Under the pieces are notes generated by a model. It was not told the origin of the DNA, ran no database searches, and saw nothing but the letters and a program-made list of their open reading frames with translations. This document shows positions 16,408-26,505 of a stretch of DNA of 64,000 nt, piece by piece (within the stretch, counting starts at the first letter, position 1; the number at the start of each line of letters is the position of its first letter). The stretch comes from an uncultured Candidatus Entotheonella sp. (GTDB lineage Bacteria > Tectomicrobia > Entotheonellia > Entotheonellales > Entotheonellaceae): assembly GCA_958295825.1 (NCBI GenBank), contig OY282375.1, positions 1,163,489 to 1,227,488 on the forward strand, in the 5' to 3' direction. The position numbers were made by a program, and so were the translations under genes.

Positions 16408-16839
16408 CTAGCAAGCCTCGTCCCGCCCCTCTTCCGGCGGCGCAGGAGCAGCGTCCCCTTCGGCGCCGCCGGGCACAAATTGGCGCACCAATTGCGGCAG
16501 TCGTTTGGCAAATGCCGACTTGGCCACGACCTGGCTCGCACCGGCCTGAAGCGCCTGCTTCTGCACCTCAACCGCAACGTGCGAGCCAAAGGCCAGTATC
16601 GGCACCGAGCGCCCGTGTTCCGCGGCCCGCAGGTTCCGAATGAGGGAAGTCGCGTCGTCGCTGTGCAGCGTCAGATCGACGATCACCAAGGCCGGTGCGT
16701 CGCCCCCCTGTAAGCGGTCCTGCAGGCGCCCACCGTTGGAAACGAGGTCGACGGCAAGCCCCAGATGCTGTAAAGCGGTTCGCACTTTGGCCTGAAAGAA
16801 AAGATCGTCAATAACTGCAACCACGGTTGGCTGCTGCAT
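16408..16839 (-). CDS. Stand-alone receiver-domain protein
   Basis: A 143-residue protein made of one response-regulator receiver domain and a short Pro/Glu-rich tail. The acidic pair is Asp11-Asp12 in VVAVIDDLFFQAK, the expected phosphorylation site is Asp55 in LVIVDLTLHSDD, and the conserved Lys lies in GASQVVAKSAF. It has no output domain, so it probably acts by protein-protein contact, like CheY or Spo0F. No histidine kinase is nearby. It lies 38 bases downstream of the HpcH aldolase gene in the same direction and may be co-transcribed. The ATG at 16837-16839 is the only start that leaves an intact first strand. Confidence 0.78.
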   Translation of the reverse strand: MQQPTVVAVIDDLFFQAKVRTALQHLGLAVDLVSNGGRLQDRLQGGDAPALVIVDLTLHSDDATSLIRNLRAAEHGRSVPILAFGSHVAVEVQKQALQAGASQVVAKSAFAKRLPQLVRQFVPGGAEGDAAPAPPEEGRDEAC

Positions 16840-16877
16840 GGTAGTGTGCCCTTTCGGATGGCGTCGTCGCGCCTGCG

Positions 16878-17609
16878 TCAACCGCGCCTGTTCTTCCTGT
16901 CCGCCAGAAAGCGCTGCGCCCCCTCGGCGAGCAAGGCGCTCACCCACGCGGATGACATGATATCGTCCGTCACGTGCTTCCCAGCACCGCGAATGCGCGC
17001 CGTCAACTCGGCCATGACTTTGCGTACCTGCGGATGGTCGGGCTCTCCCGGATAACCCAGGCTCTGCGCGAAATCGTTGGGCCCAATACCGAAATAATCG
17101 ATGCCGTCCACCGCCAAAATCCCGCCGAGGTGGTCCACGACGCTGGCGTCCTCCAGCAGGGCGCCGACCAGCATGTTGTCGTTGGCAGCCCGGTAATACG
17201 CCGCCTTGTCGTCGATACCCTGGTTGTAATCGGTGCCGCGGTTGCCGCCGAACGAGCGGTCGCCGAGCGGCCCGAAGTAGCAGGACCGCACCAGTTCCTC
17301 GGCGTCCGCCGCGGTGGCGATATGGGGACCGAGAACGCCCTGTATGCCGCGATCGAGGAAGCGCAGAATGGTAGAAGCCTTGATGTCCGGCACACGCGCG
17401 ATGGGCGTCACCCCCACCGCCTCGGCGGCGCGGCACAGGTGTTCCAGTTGCTCCAGCCCGAACGGCCCGTGCTCGCCGTCGAGCCATACGAAGTCGAAGG
17501 GCTGCTTACCGAGGATGTCCACCACCCACGGGGCCGGAAAAGCCAAGTTGTAGCCGTAGGCCATGCGGCCTTCTTTCATGGCCGCCTTCACGCGATTTGT
17601 CTGCGGCAT
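16878..17609 (-). CDS. HpcH/HpaI family class II aldolase
   Basis: A 243-residue TIM-barrel aldolase of the HpcH/HpaI family, which cleaves 2-keto-3-deoxy acids to pyruvate and an aldehyde with a divalent metal. Landmarks are FVWLDGEHGPFGLEQLEHL with a catalytic His, PIARVPDIKASTILRFLDRGIQGVLGPHI with the substrate Arg region, and GIDYFGIGPNDFAQSLGYPG near residue 175. No signal peptide. AAGGAGG lies 5 bases upstream of the ATG. The specific sugar acid cannot be read from sequence, and the neighbours do not suggest a pathway. Confidence 0.85.
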   Translation of the reverse strand: MPQTNRVKAAMKEGRMAYGYNLAFPAPWVVDILGKQPFDFVWLDGEHGPFGLEQLEHLCRAAEAVGVTPIARVPDIKASTILRFLDRGIQGVLGPHIATAADAEELVRSCYFGPLGDRSFGGNRGTDYNQGIDDKAAYYRAANDNMLVGALLEDASVVDHLGGILAVDGIDYFGIGPNDFAQSLGYPGEPDHPQVRKVMAELTARIRGAGKHVTDDIMSSAWVSALLAEGAQRFLADRKNRRG

Positions 17610-17755
17610 GCCTGCCTCCTTTGCATGCGTCGTGCTGACGCCTGTTTTGCATCGCCGTCTGCTGCGGTGTAATCTGCCCGTATTCCCTGAAGCGGGCTAT
17701 TCCTTATAGCACTTCTCCAACGCATCGTCTCACCCCCAAAAGGATCAGGAGCCAC

Positions 17756-19351
17756 ATGGCGTCTTCGCAGCTCGTAGAGCCCATGCGCGAGCGCTCCGAG
17801 GGTGCCTGGCGCCACCTGTTCACCATCGCCCCCGAGCGGCCATCCTACAAGTGGTGGGTGGCGCTCACCGTTATGCTGTGCGCCTTCATCGTGGTCATGA
17901 GCAGCGCCACGGTGAGCGTCGCGCTGCCGCCTATCATGACGGCGTTCGGCCTCAACATCGACCAAGCACAGTGGATCGTCACGGCCTACATGATCGCCGG
18001 CGCCGTGCTCATTCCCACCGTCGGCTGGCTGGGCAACCGGCTGGGCAATCGCAACGTCTTCCTGATCAGCCTGCTGGTGTTCGTCAGCGGCTCGGCACTG
18101 TGCAGCTTCGCCTGGAGCAGTACCTCGCTGATTCTGTTCCGGGTGCTGCAGGGCATCGGCAGCGGCCCGATCATGCCCATGGCGCTGGTGATCCTGAACA
18201 ACAGCTTTCCGCCCCGGCAGCGCGGCCTGGCCATGGGGCTGTACGGCCTGGGGGTGTCGTTCGGCCCCGCCTTCGGGCCGGTGCTGGGCGGCTACGTGAC
18301 CGAGTATCTGAGCTGGCGCATGGTGTTCTCGTTCAACGTGGCACCGGGGATCCTCGGTATGCTGCTGGTCATGCTGGTGCTCCCGAACACCCGCGAATCG
18401 GTCAAACGCTCCTTCGATCTGGCGGGCCTGATCAGCCTGTCGGTGTTCCTGGTCTGCCTGCTGAGCGCCATGAGCCAGGGGCAGAGCCTCGGCTGGGACG
18501 CCCCGATCATTCAGCTCCTGTTCGTCATCGGCGGGCTGGCCTTCGTAGTGTTCTTGATTCTGGAACTATGGAAGCAGGAACCACTGGTAGAAGTGAGCCT
18601 GTACCGAGACCCAGCCTTCGCCGCCATCTCGCTGGCGGGTCTCGGCGTCGCCATGGCTTTCTGGGGCACCGGCTTCCTGCAGACCATCCTGCTGCAACGC
18701 CTCATGGGCTACACACCGGCTCAGGCGGGCCTCGTCCAACTGCCCGGCGCCCTGAGCATGGGCATCAGCACCTTACTGGCCGGTCGACTGGCCGACAAGC
18801 TGGACCGCCGCTACATCATCTGGACCGGCCTGGCCCTGTTCGCCCTCGCTTCCTACAGCTTTTCCTTCCTGACCCTGGACCAGCCGGTTAGCTGGGTGAC
18901 GTGGATGATCATGGTGCGCTACATCACCATCGGCTTCGTGTTCACGCCGATGAACGCCGCCTCCCTGGTGTTGCTGCCGCCCGAAAAGGTACGCATGGGG
19001 TCGGGCATCCTGACGCTCATCCAGCACGGCCTCGGCGGCACCCTGGGCGTGGCGCTGATGACCACGGTTCTGCAACGCCGCTCGGTGTATCACACGGTAA
19101 CCCTGGACCAGCAGCAGGCGTCTTCCTCGCTGGCCTGGTACGACGTGCTGACGCCCGCCTGGGACCTGATGGGCCGCATGGGCGAGGTGGGCGCCATGGC
19201 GGATACGAAGGCATGGGCCCTGTTGGGCCGCCACTTGGCACAGCAGGGCATGGTGGCGGCGTATCAGGACTGTTTTCTGGTGCTGGCCATAATCTGCCTG
19301 ACCGTCATGCCGCTCATGTGGTTCCTGCGGCGCCACAGAGGGAATGCCTGA
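17756..19351 (+). CDS. MFS transporter, DHA2 (EmrB/QacA) family
   Basis: A 531-residue inner-membrane protein with about 14 hydrophobic helices, the size and layout of DHA2 drug:proton antiporters. Motif A-like GWLGNRLGNRNVF follows helix 2, and the helix-5 motif C is recognisable as LYGLGVSFGPAFGPVLGGY. The opening VALTVMLCAFIVVMSSATVSVALPPI is typical of EmrB. It exports lipophilic compounds using the proton gradient. No EmrA-type membrane-fusion gene is adjacent. Its stop codon directly abuts the stop of the convergent SDR gene, with no intergenic base. Confidence 0.88.
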   Translation: MASSQLVEPMRERSEGAWRHLFTIAPERPSYKWWVALTVMLCAFIVVMSSATVSVALPPIMTAFGLNIDQAQWIVTAYMIAGAVLIPTVGWLGNRLGNRNVFLISLLVFVSGSALCSFAWSSTSLILFRVLQGIGSGPIMPMALVILNNSFPPRQRGLAMGLYGLGVSFGPAFGPVLGGYVTEYLSWRMVFSFNVAPGILGMLLVMLVLPNTRESVKRSFDLAGLISLSVFLVCLLSAMSQGQSLGWDAPIIQLLFVIGGLAFVVFLILELWKQEPLVEVSLYRDPAFAAISLAGLGVAMAFWGTGFLQTILLQRLMGYTPAQAGLVQLPGALSMGISTLLAGRLADKLDRRYIIWTGLALFALASYSFSFLTLDQPVSWVTWMIMVRYITIGFVFTPMNAASLVLLPPEKVRMGSGILTLIQHGLGGTLGVALMTTVLQRRSVYHTVTLDQQQASSSLAWYDVLTPAWDLMGRMGEVGAMADTKAWALLGRHLAQQGMVAAYQDCFLVLAIICLTVMPLMWFLRRHRGNA

Positions 19352-20161
19352 TCACCACATGACCCGGCCGCCGTCGATGTTGATGGATTGCCCGGTGATA
19401 TATTCGGCAATCGGCGAGCACAGGTAGGCGATCAGCCCGGCTACTTCGTCGTCGCTGGCGGCGCGCTGCATGGGCACGGTATCGACATTGCGCTGCCACG
19501 TCTCACCGCGCCCCAGAACGTCCATGCGGGCCGTGTCGATGATGCCCGGACAAACGGCGTTGACGCTGATACGGTGCGGCGCCAGTTCCTGCGCCAACGA
19601 CTGCGTGAACCCCTGCAACGCGAAATTGGACGCGCAATACGCCGACGTGCTGGCCGAGCCGCGCTTGCCCGCCACCGACGAAATGTTGATGATGCGGCCG
19701 CCCTCGTTCTGTTCCAGCAGAACCGGGATGACGGCCTTGCACAACAGGAACGACCCGACGACCTTGACCTCCAGGACACGCCGGAACAGTTCCTCGCTGA
19801 GTTCTACCACCGGCACGCGGTCTTCACCCCGCGCCACCGCGGCGTTATTGATCACAATGTCTACCCGCCCCCACGCTTCGCGCGTTTGACGCACAAAGCC
19901 CTGCACGTCATCGGAATTGCTGATGTCGCCGATCAGCGCCAGGCCGCGGCTGCCCGCCGCTTCGATTTGTTCCACGGTGCTGTGCACGTCGCGCCAATTC
20001 ACCGCCTTTTCGTCATCGGGAAAGGTGTCGGGACGCCGCCCGGTGCCAGTCACGGCCACATCGGCGCCCATTTCCGCCAGCGCCACGGCCGTCGCCCGGC
20101 CGATACCGCGTAGGCGTCCGGCGCCGGTGACAATGGCTACTTTGCCATCCAGAACTCCCAC
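19352..20161 (-). CDS. Short-chain dehydrogenase/reductase
   Basis: A 269-residue classical SDR. The nucleotide-binding motif is VAIVTGAGRLRGIGRATA (T-G-x-x-x-G-x-G with a small insertion), then NNAA near residue 95, catalytic Ser in IINISSVAGKRG and Tyr-x-x-x-Ser in AYCASNFALQG. The usual catalytic Lys of Y-x-x-x-K is replaced by Asn (Y-C-A-S-N), which is odd and may reduce activity or indicate a divergent mechanism. The C-terminus YITGQSINIDGGRVMW is the usual ending. The GTG start at 20159-20161 is preferred because AGGAG lies 6 bases before it and homology begins there. Substrate unknown. Confidence 0.85.
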   Translation of the reverse strand: MGVLDGKVAIVTGAGRLRGIGRATAVALAEMGADVAVTGTGRRPDTFPDDEKAVNWRDVHSTVEQIEAAGSRGLALIGDISNSDDVQGFVRQTREAWGRVDIVINNAAVARGEDRVPVVELSEELFRRVLEVKVVGSFLLCKAVIPVLLEQNEGGRIINISSVAGKRGSASTSAYCASNFALQGFTQSLAQELAPHRISVNAVCPGIIDTARMDVLGRGETWQRNVDTVPMQRAASDDEVAGLIAYLCSPIAEYITGQSINIDGGRVMW

Positions 20162-20231
20162 GGTCTTCTCCTTATTTTTGTGTGACAGATATTCGAAAGG
20201 GCTGTCAGGTGGGGTTGCGGGGGCGGGCATG

Positions 20232-22046
<1,815 letters not shown>

Positions 22047-22154
22047 CGCGTCGGCCTCCGCTTTCTGTATAATTGCGGGCCTCTTAGGGAAACGGCAACC
22101 GTGTCGTGGAGGGAGTGAGTTCTTCTTTCAACGTGCTGTGCAAGGAGAGGCGTC

Positions 22155-23972
22155 ATGACGTACCAGCCGATTGAGAATTATGGCGTGATCGGAGACCTTC
22201 ATACCGTGGCGCTCGTCGGGATGAATGGGTCGATCGATTTCATGTCGTTTCCGCACTTTGACTCGCCGACGGTTTTTGCGGCCCTGCTTGACGACAAGAA
22301 CGGCGGGCGGTTCCAGATCGCCCCGATGTTCGCCACCTCGAACCACAAGCAACTCTACCTGCCCGACACCAATGTGCTGTTAACCCGTTTTCTGTCCGAC
22401 GAGGGGGTGGCTGAGGTGTCGGACTTGATGCCCCTGGAAGAAGATGGCCGCGGGCACGCCCATAACTTGGTGCGCCGGGTCAAGACCGTACGCGGCGAGA
22501 TCACCTTCCGCATGATCTGCCAACCCCGTTTCGATTACGGGCGCGCAACCCACAGGGTCATGGAAACGTATGACGGCATCCTGTTCGTTTCCGACGGGCC
22601 GGACAAAACAGCCCTGCGCCTGTGCACGGAGGTCCCGGTGCGAATCGAGGACGGTGCCGCGGTTGCCGAATTTACCCTGCGGAGCGGTCAAGCGGTGTCG
22701 TTCGTTCTGGAGCAGGCGGTTTCCGGTGAGTCCTCCTTGGCGGCGTCGACGAATTACGTGTCAAATTCGTTCAAAGAGACGGTTAATTTCTGGCACCGGT
22801 GGGTGGCGCGCTCGACCTATCGCGGGCGCTGGCGGGAGGTGGTAAACCGCTCCGCCCTAACGTTGAAGCTCCTCACTTCACGCCTGCACGGCTCGGTGGT
22901 GGCGGCGGCGACGTTTGGCCTGCCCGAGGAGGTGGGCGGCGAGCGCAACTGGGATTATCGCTATACCTGGATCCGCGATGCCTCCTTCACGTTGTATGGT
23001 CTCATACGCCTTGGTTACACGCAAGAAGCGGGCGAGTTCATGAAGTGGATCGAGGCGCGCTGCGCGGAGCCGAATGACGACGGCTCACTCCAGATCATGT
23101 ACGGCGTCGACGGCCGCCATCACCTGACGGAGGAGCATCTGTCGCACCTGGAGGGCTACTTCAAGTCGTCGCCGGTGCGTATCGGCAACGGCGCGTACGA
23201 TCAGCTACAGCTCGACATCTACGGCGAATTGATGGATTCGGTGTATCTCTACGACAAGTACGGCGACCCCATTTCGTACGACCTGTGGGAGAACCTGACG
23301 CGCTTGGTCGATTGGGTCTGCGCCAACTGGCGGCGCAAGGACGAGGGGATATGGGAGGTACGCGGCGGGCAGCAAGACTTTCTGTACTCGCGCATCATGT
23401 GCTGGGTGGCCATTGATCGCGCCTTCCGGCTGGCCCATAAGCGGTCATTGCCGGCGCCGCTGGACCGCTGGCACAGAGTGCGAACCGATATCTACAAGGA
23501 GGTGTTCACCAAATTCTGGGACGAGTCTCGTCGGGCTTTCGTGCAGCACGCCAACACGACGGCCATGGACGCCTCGGCGCTGATCATGCCCTTGGTGCGG
23601 TTCATCGGTCCCAAGGACCCGCGCTGGATGTCCACCCTGAGAGCCATCCACCAGGACTTGGTGGACGATTCGCTGGTGTACCGATACCGCACGGAAGAGG
23701 TATCCGACGGCTTGGCAGGCGGCGAGGGGACGTTCTGCATTTGCACTTTCTGGTTCGTAGAATGCGTGGCGCGCAGCGGCGATCTGCAAGGGGCGCGGTT
23801 TCTGTTCGAAAAGGCGTTGGGCTACGCCAACCACCTTGGCCTGTACGCCGAAGAGCTGGGTCCGCACGGCGAGCATTTGGGGAACTTTCCACAGGCGTTC
23901 ACGCACTTGGCGCTGATCAGCGCCGCCTACGATCTGGATCGGCGTTTGTCGGCCGCCGGAGATCGGGTTTAG
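22155..23972 (+). CDS. Glycoside hydrolase family 15 protein (glucoamylase/trehalase-like)
   Basis: A 605-residue GH15 enzyme. Residues 1-230 form the N-terminal beta-sandwich: YQPIENYGVIGDLHTVALVGMN, GSIDFMSFPHFDSPTVFAALLD. The (alpha/alpha)6 catalytic barrel follows with GGERNWDYRYTWIRDASFTLYGL, DGSLQIMYGVDG, KDEGIWEVRGGQQDFLYS (catalytic acid Glu region) and GEGTFCICTFWFVE. There is no signal peptide, so it acts on an internal glucan, maltooligosaccharide or trehalose. The exact substrate is undetermined; mycobacterial relatives are trehalases. AAGGAG lies 7 bases upstream of the ATG. It diverges from the pyruvate kinase gene across 108 bases. Confidence 0.9.
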   Translation: MTYQPIENYGVIGDLHTVALVGMNGSIDFMSFPHFDSPTVFAALLDDKNGGRFQIAPMFATSNHKQLYLPDTNVLLTRFLSDEGVAEVSDLMPLEEDGRGHAHNLVRRVKTVRGEITFRMICQPRFDYGRATHRVMETYDGILFVSDGPDKTALRLCTEVPVRIEDGAAVAEFTLRSGQAVSFVLEQAVSGESSLAASTNYVSNSFKETVNFWHRWVARSTYRGRWREVVNRSALTLKLLTSRLHGSVVAAATFGLPEEVGGERNWDYRYTWIRDASFTLYGLIRLGYTQEAGEFMKWIEARCAEPNDDGSLQIMYGVDGRHHLTEEHLSHLEGYFKSSPVRIGNGAYDQLQLDIYGELMDSVYLYDKYGDPISYDLWENLTRLVDWVCANWRRKDEGIWEVRGGQQDFLYSRIMCWVAIDRAFRLAHKRSLPAPLDRWHRVRTDIYKEVFTKFWDESRRAFVQHANTTAMDASALIMPLVRFIGPKDPRWMSTLRAIHQDLVDDSLVYRYRTEEVSDGLAGGEGTFCICTFWFVECVARSGDLQGARFLFEKALGYANHLGLYAEELGPHGEHLGNFPQAFTHLALISAAYDLDRRLSAAGDRV

Positions 23973-23983
23973 GAAGGCGAACC

Positions 23984-24799
23984 TCAGTCCTGGTCGATTT
24001 GGAGGGTACAGAGGGTTTGCTTGGCGCGATTCTTCTTAATGCTGGCTTGCAGTTCCCGACACATGCTGCGGAAGCAGTCTGCATGGCTGGAATCCGCTTC
24101 CGACACCACGATCGGAACGCCGAGGTCACCGCCCTGACGAATCTTGGTGTCCAGCGGCAGAGCACCGAGGAAAGGCACTTGGCGGGCTTGGGCGGCGTCG
24201 CGGGTGCCGCCGTGGGAGAAAATGTCGCTGCGCTCGTGACAGTGGGGACACAGAAAGTAGCTCATGTTCTCGATGAGCCCGAGGATCGGCACCTCGACCT
24301 TCAGAAACATGTCCAGGCCCCGCAAGGCATCCTGCAACGCCACGTCTTGCGGCGTCGAGACAATAATGCCGCCGGTGAGGGCGACCGATTGGGTCAGCGT
24401 CAGTTGCGCGTCGCCGGTGCCGGGAGGCAGGTCGATGAGCAGGTAATCCAGGTCTCCCCAGTCGACGTTGTACAGGAATTGCTTGACCATGCGACCCACC
24501 AACGGACCGCGCCAGATCACCGGCTTGGAACTCCCGCCCATGAAGCCCACCGACATCAGCTTCACCCCATGCCTCTGCAGCGGAATCATCTTGCGGTCCT
24601 GACCCAGGCGGGGCTGCTCGCGGATGCCCATCATGACCGGGATGTTGGGGCCGTGGATGTCGGCATCCAACAGCCCGACCTCGGCCCCCTCGGCGGCGAG
24701 ACTCACCGCCAGGTTGACGGCGACCGTCGACTTACCCACGCCGCCCTTGCCGCTGGCCACGGCGATTACGTTTTGCGCCAATCCGTTCGCGTCCGTCAC
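23984..24799 (-). CDS. Mrp/NBP35 (ApbC) family iron-sulfur carrier ATPase
   Basis: A 271-residue deviant-Walker P-loop ATPase. The P-loop is VASGKGGVGKSTVAVNLAV with the signature first Lys; DADIHGPNIPVMMGI and PVIWRGPLVGRMVKQFL are typical of Mrp/ApbC. DYLLIDLPPGTGDAQLTL is the Walker B region and the C-x-x-C pair in YFLCPHCHE binds the bridging 4Fe-4S cluster in a dimer. It carries iron-sulfur clusters to target proteins. The N-terminal DUF59 domain found in many relatives is absent, so this is the short form. It lies 14 bases downstream of the rhodanese gene in the same direction. Confidence 0.92.
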   Translation of the reverse strand: MTDANGLAQNVIAVASGKGGVGKSTVAVNLAVSLAAEGAEVGLLDADIHGPNIPVMMGIREQPRLGQDRKMIPLQRHGVKLMSVGFMGGSSKPVIWRGPLVGRMVKQFLYNVDWGDLDYLLIDLPPGTGDAQLTLTQSVALTGGIIVSTPQDVALQDALRGLDMFLKVEVPILGLIENMSYFLCPHCHERSDIFSHGGTRDAAQARQVPFLGALPLDTKIRQGGDLGVPIVVSEADSSHADCFRSMCRELQASIKKNRAKQTLCTLQIDQD

Positions 24800-24813
24800 G
24801 CCGTGTCCCCCTG

Positions 24814-25239
24814 TTATGGGGCTGTGCCCCTGTTCTCAGGCAGTTGCTGGCGGCGCCATTCGACCATGTGGCCCTGCAGGATCTGAGTCGCTGTAAAGCC
24901 CGCCTCAAGAAGCACCGCTCGTGCCATGTCCGAACGCTTGCCGCGTTCGCAATACAGCACCACCTCCCGGTCGCGGAAGCTGAGCACCTCCGCCAGCCGG
25001 CCGGCCAACGCCTTGTGCGGCATGTTGATGGCGCCGGGCACGTGCCCCGCCGCATACTCCTGCGGTGTCCGAACGTCCAGAACCACCGGCGGCGCCTCAG
25101 CCGTCATGCGCGCCACGAGTTCCTGCGGCAATATCTCCGGCGCGTCGCCCTCACCCTGAGAACACGCACCCGTGACCAGCGCCATGAGCAAGCATAACCA
25201 CGCCAGTAGCGGTTTGTACACGCTGATCTGAATCCTCAT
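24814..25239 (-). CDS. Rhodanese-domain lipoprotein
   Basis: A 141-residue protein with a lipoprotein signal peptide: hydrophobic stretch LLAWLCLLMALVTGAC with the lipobox Cys at about residue 26. A single rhodanese domain follows with VVLDVRTPQEYAAGHVPGAIN and the active-site loop YCERGKRS, whose Cys would carry persulfide sulfur. It is probably anchored on the periplasmic side of a membrane, where it may take part in sulfur transfer. I chose the ATG at 25237-25239 because it puts the signal peptide directly at the N-terminus; an in-frame start 12 codons upstream exists. It lies 14 bases upstream of the Mrp-type gene. Confidence 0.82.
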   Translation of the reverse strand: MRIQISVYKPLLAWLCLLMALVTGACSQGEGDAPEILPQELVARMTAEAPPVVLDVRTPQEYAAGHVPGAINMPHKALAGRLAEVLSFRDREVVLYCERGKRSDMARAVLLEAGFTATQILQGHMVEWRRQQLPENRGTAP

Positions 25240-25336
25240 AATCCAACCCTGAATAGCGAATTTCCAGTCCTTCAATGTGCCGTAGCGGAAGTGTACGCTA
25301 CTTCCCAGAGGCTCTCAACACACCCGCGTTTTCAGC

Positions 25337-25525
25337 CTGTCGCACACCGAATTGGGCGGGGTCAGTCCCTGGAGCGTGGCTTGACTTAATCCACCGCCTG
25401 CCATAGTGCTCGCCGATTTAACCCTTATTTGGATTGTTTGCCTTGTTGGGGGGCCTTACGGATCCCCCCTTATCCAGTATATGGAGACCACATGAGTGCA
25501 GATCTGCTTCCCGAATTTATTCGTA
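25337..25525 (+). repeat. 187-189 bp dispersed repeat, copy B
   Basis: Near-identical, inverted counterpart of 191-377. It contains a 5' flank and the first 11 codons (MSADLLPEFIR) of an open reading frame. Similarity ends abruptly after position 25525. Both copies lie within about 350 bp of a decayed IS4-like transposase tail. Confidence 0.85.
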
Positions 25526-25641
25526 GCCTGTTGACATTCATAGCAACGATGCGGTCGTATGAGTCGCCAGCTTGGCGCTGGAGTCAATGGAGACGCCAGA
25601 AACCAGCACGATGCTTGTCTCGGTATCAGCCTCTTGCTTGA
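25492..25641 (+). pseudogene. Truncated ORF starting in repeat copy B
   Basis: Starts with the same 11 codons as the fragment at 1-224 but continues differently and stops after 49 codons, rich in Arg, Trp and Ser. It has the look of a 5' gene fragment read into foreign DNA. No function can be proposed. Confidence 0.35.
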
Positions 25642-25649
25642 AGGTTTGG

Positions 25650-25806
25650 AACTTCGAGACGCTGATTTCGACTCTCTTCATGTGCGATGTTCAGGCAACC
25701 ATCGCGCAGCCTGAATACTGTCCGAAAGCCTGCTCTGGAAGGTGCTCACTTCGCCTAAAGCGTTTCTTCAGCCACGCTACTCCGTATGATTTTGTCGTGT
25801 ACAGTG
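25650..25806 (+). pseudogene. Strongly decayed IS4-like transposase tail
   Basis: The last 45 bases resemble the end of the relic at 440-700 (compare RFFSHATPYDF with PFLSASYPYNF, and the shared TCGTGTACAGT). The rest is too decayed to align by eye. Its end overlaps the 3' end of the opposite gene rsmI and supplies that gene's last codons. Confidence 0.35.
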
Positions 25807-26502
25807 ATACCCGTCAACAATCACCGTGAACTCCCCGCGCGCGGGCCGATCCCGCCAGCTTTCCAACAGGCTAGCGGCCGTCCCCCGCCTGACCTCCTCG
25901 TAGTGCTTGGTGAGTTCTCGCGCCACCACGACGCGCCGCTCGGCGCCGAAATGCTCCACGAGTTCCCGTAACAGCTTGACGAAGCGGTGTGGGGACTCGT
26001 AGAGCACCACGGTGCGCGGCTCCTCGCGCAATGCTTCCAGACGCTGCCGCCGCCGACCGCTCTTCACGGGCAGAAACCCTTCGAACACAAACCGATTCAT
26101 GGGCAGGCCGGAGACCGACAGGGCCGCGATGGCCGCAGTGGGTCCAGGTATGGGCACGACGGGGATGTCGTGCGGCAGCAGGACCTGCAGGAGGTGATAC
26201 GCCGGGTCGGCAATGCCCGGCGTGCCGGCATCGGTGACCAGGGCGATGCGCCGCCCCTCTTGCAGCAGGCCGAGCAGGCGCTGCGCCTGGGGCGCCTTGT
26301 TGTGGTCGTGGTAGCTCAGCAGCGGGCGGGAGATGTCGTAATGGGTCAACAGCTTGCGCGTGTGCCGGGTATCCTCGGCGGCGATCAGGTCCACGCTGCC
26401 GAGGACGCGCAAGGCGCGCAGGGTGATGTCGTCGAGGTTGCCGATCGGCGTGGCGACGATGTACAGCGTGCCGCGGTCGTCCGCCGGTGCTGCTTCCGAC
26501 AT
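25777..26502 (-). CDS. rsmI: 16S rRNA 2'-O-methyltransferase RsmI, C-terminus replaced
   Basis: A 241-residue tetrapyrrole-methylase-fold enzyme that methylates the ribose of C1402 in 16S rRNA. Characteristic segments: GTLYIVATPIGNLDDITLRAL, AAEDTRHTRKLLTHY, LVTDAGTPGIADPAYHLL, VPIPGPTAAIAALSVSGLP, FEGFLPVKSGRRRQRLEAL and YESPHRFVKLL. The methylase domain ends at GEFTVIVDG. The last 11 residues come from the IS4-like relic on the other strand, and the small C-terminal helical domain of longer RsmI proteins (about 280 residues) is missing. Forms without that domain exist, so it may still work. It lies 3 bases downstream of the TrmN6-like gene. Confidence 0.9.
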   Translation of the reverse strand: MSEAAPADDRGTLYIVATPIGNLDDITLRALRVLGSVDLIAAEDTRHTRKLLTHYDISRPLLSYHDHNKAPQAQRLLGLLQEGRRIALVTDAGTPGIADPAYHLLQVLLPHDIPVVPIPGPTAAIAALSVSGLPMNRFVFEGFLPVKSGRRRQRLEALREEPRTVVLYESPHRFVKLLRELVEHFGAERRVVVARELTKHYEEVRRGTAASLLESWRDRPARGEFTVIVDGYHCTRQNHTE

Positions 26503-26505
26503 GAC

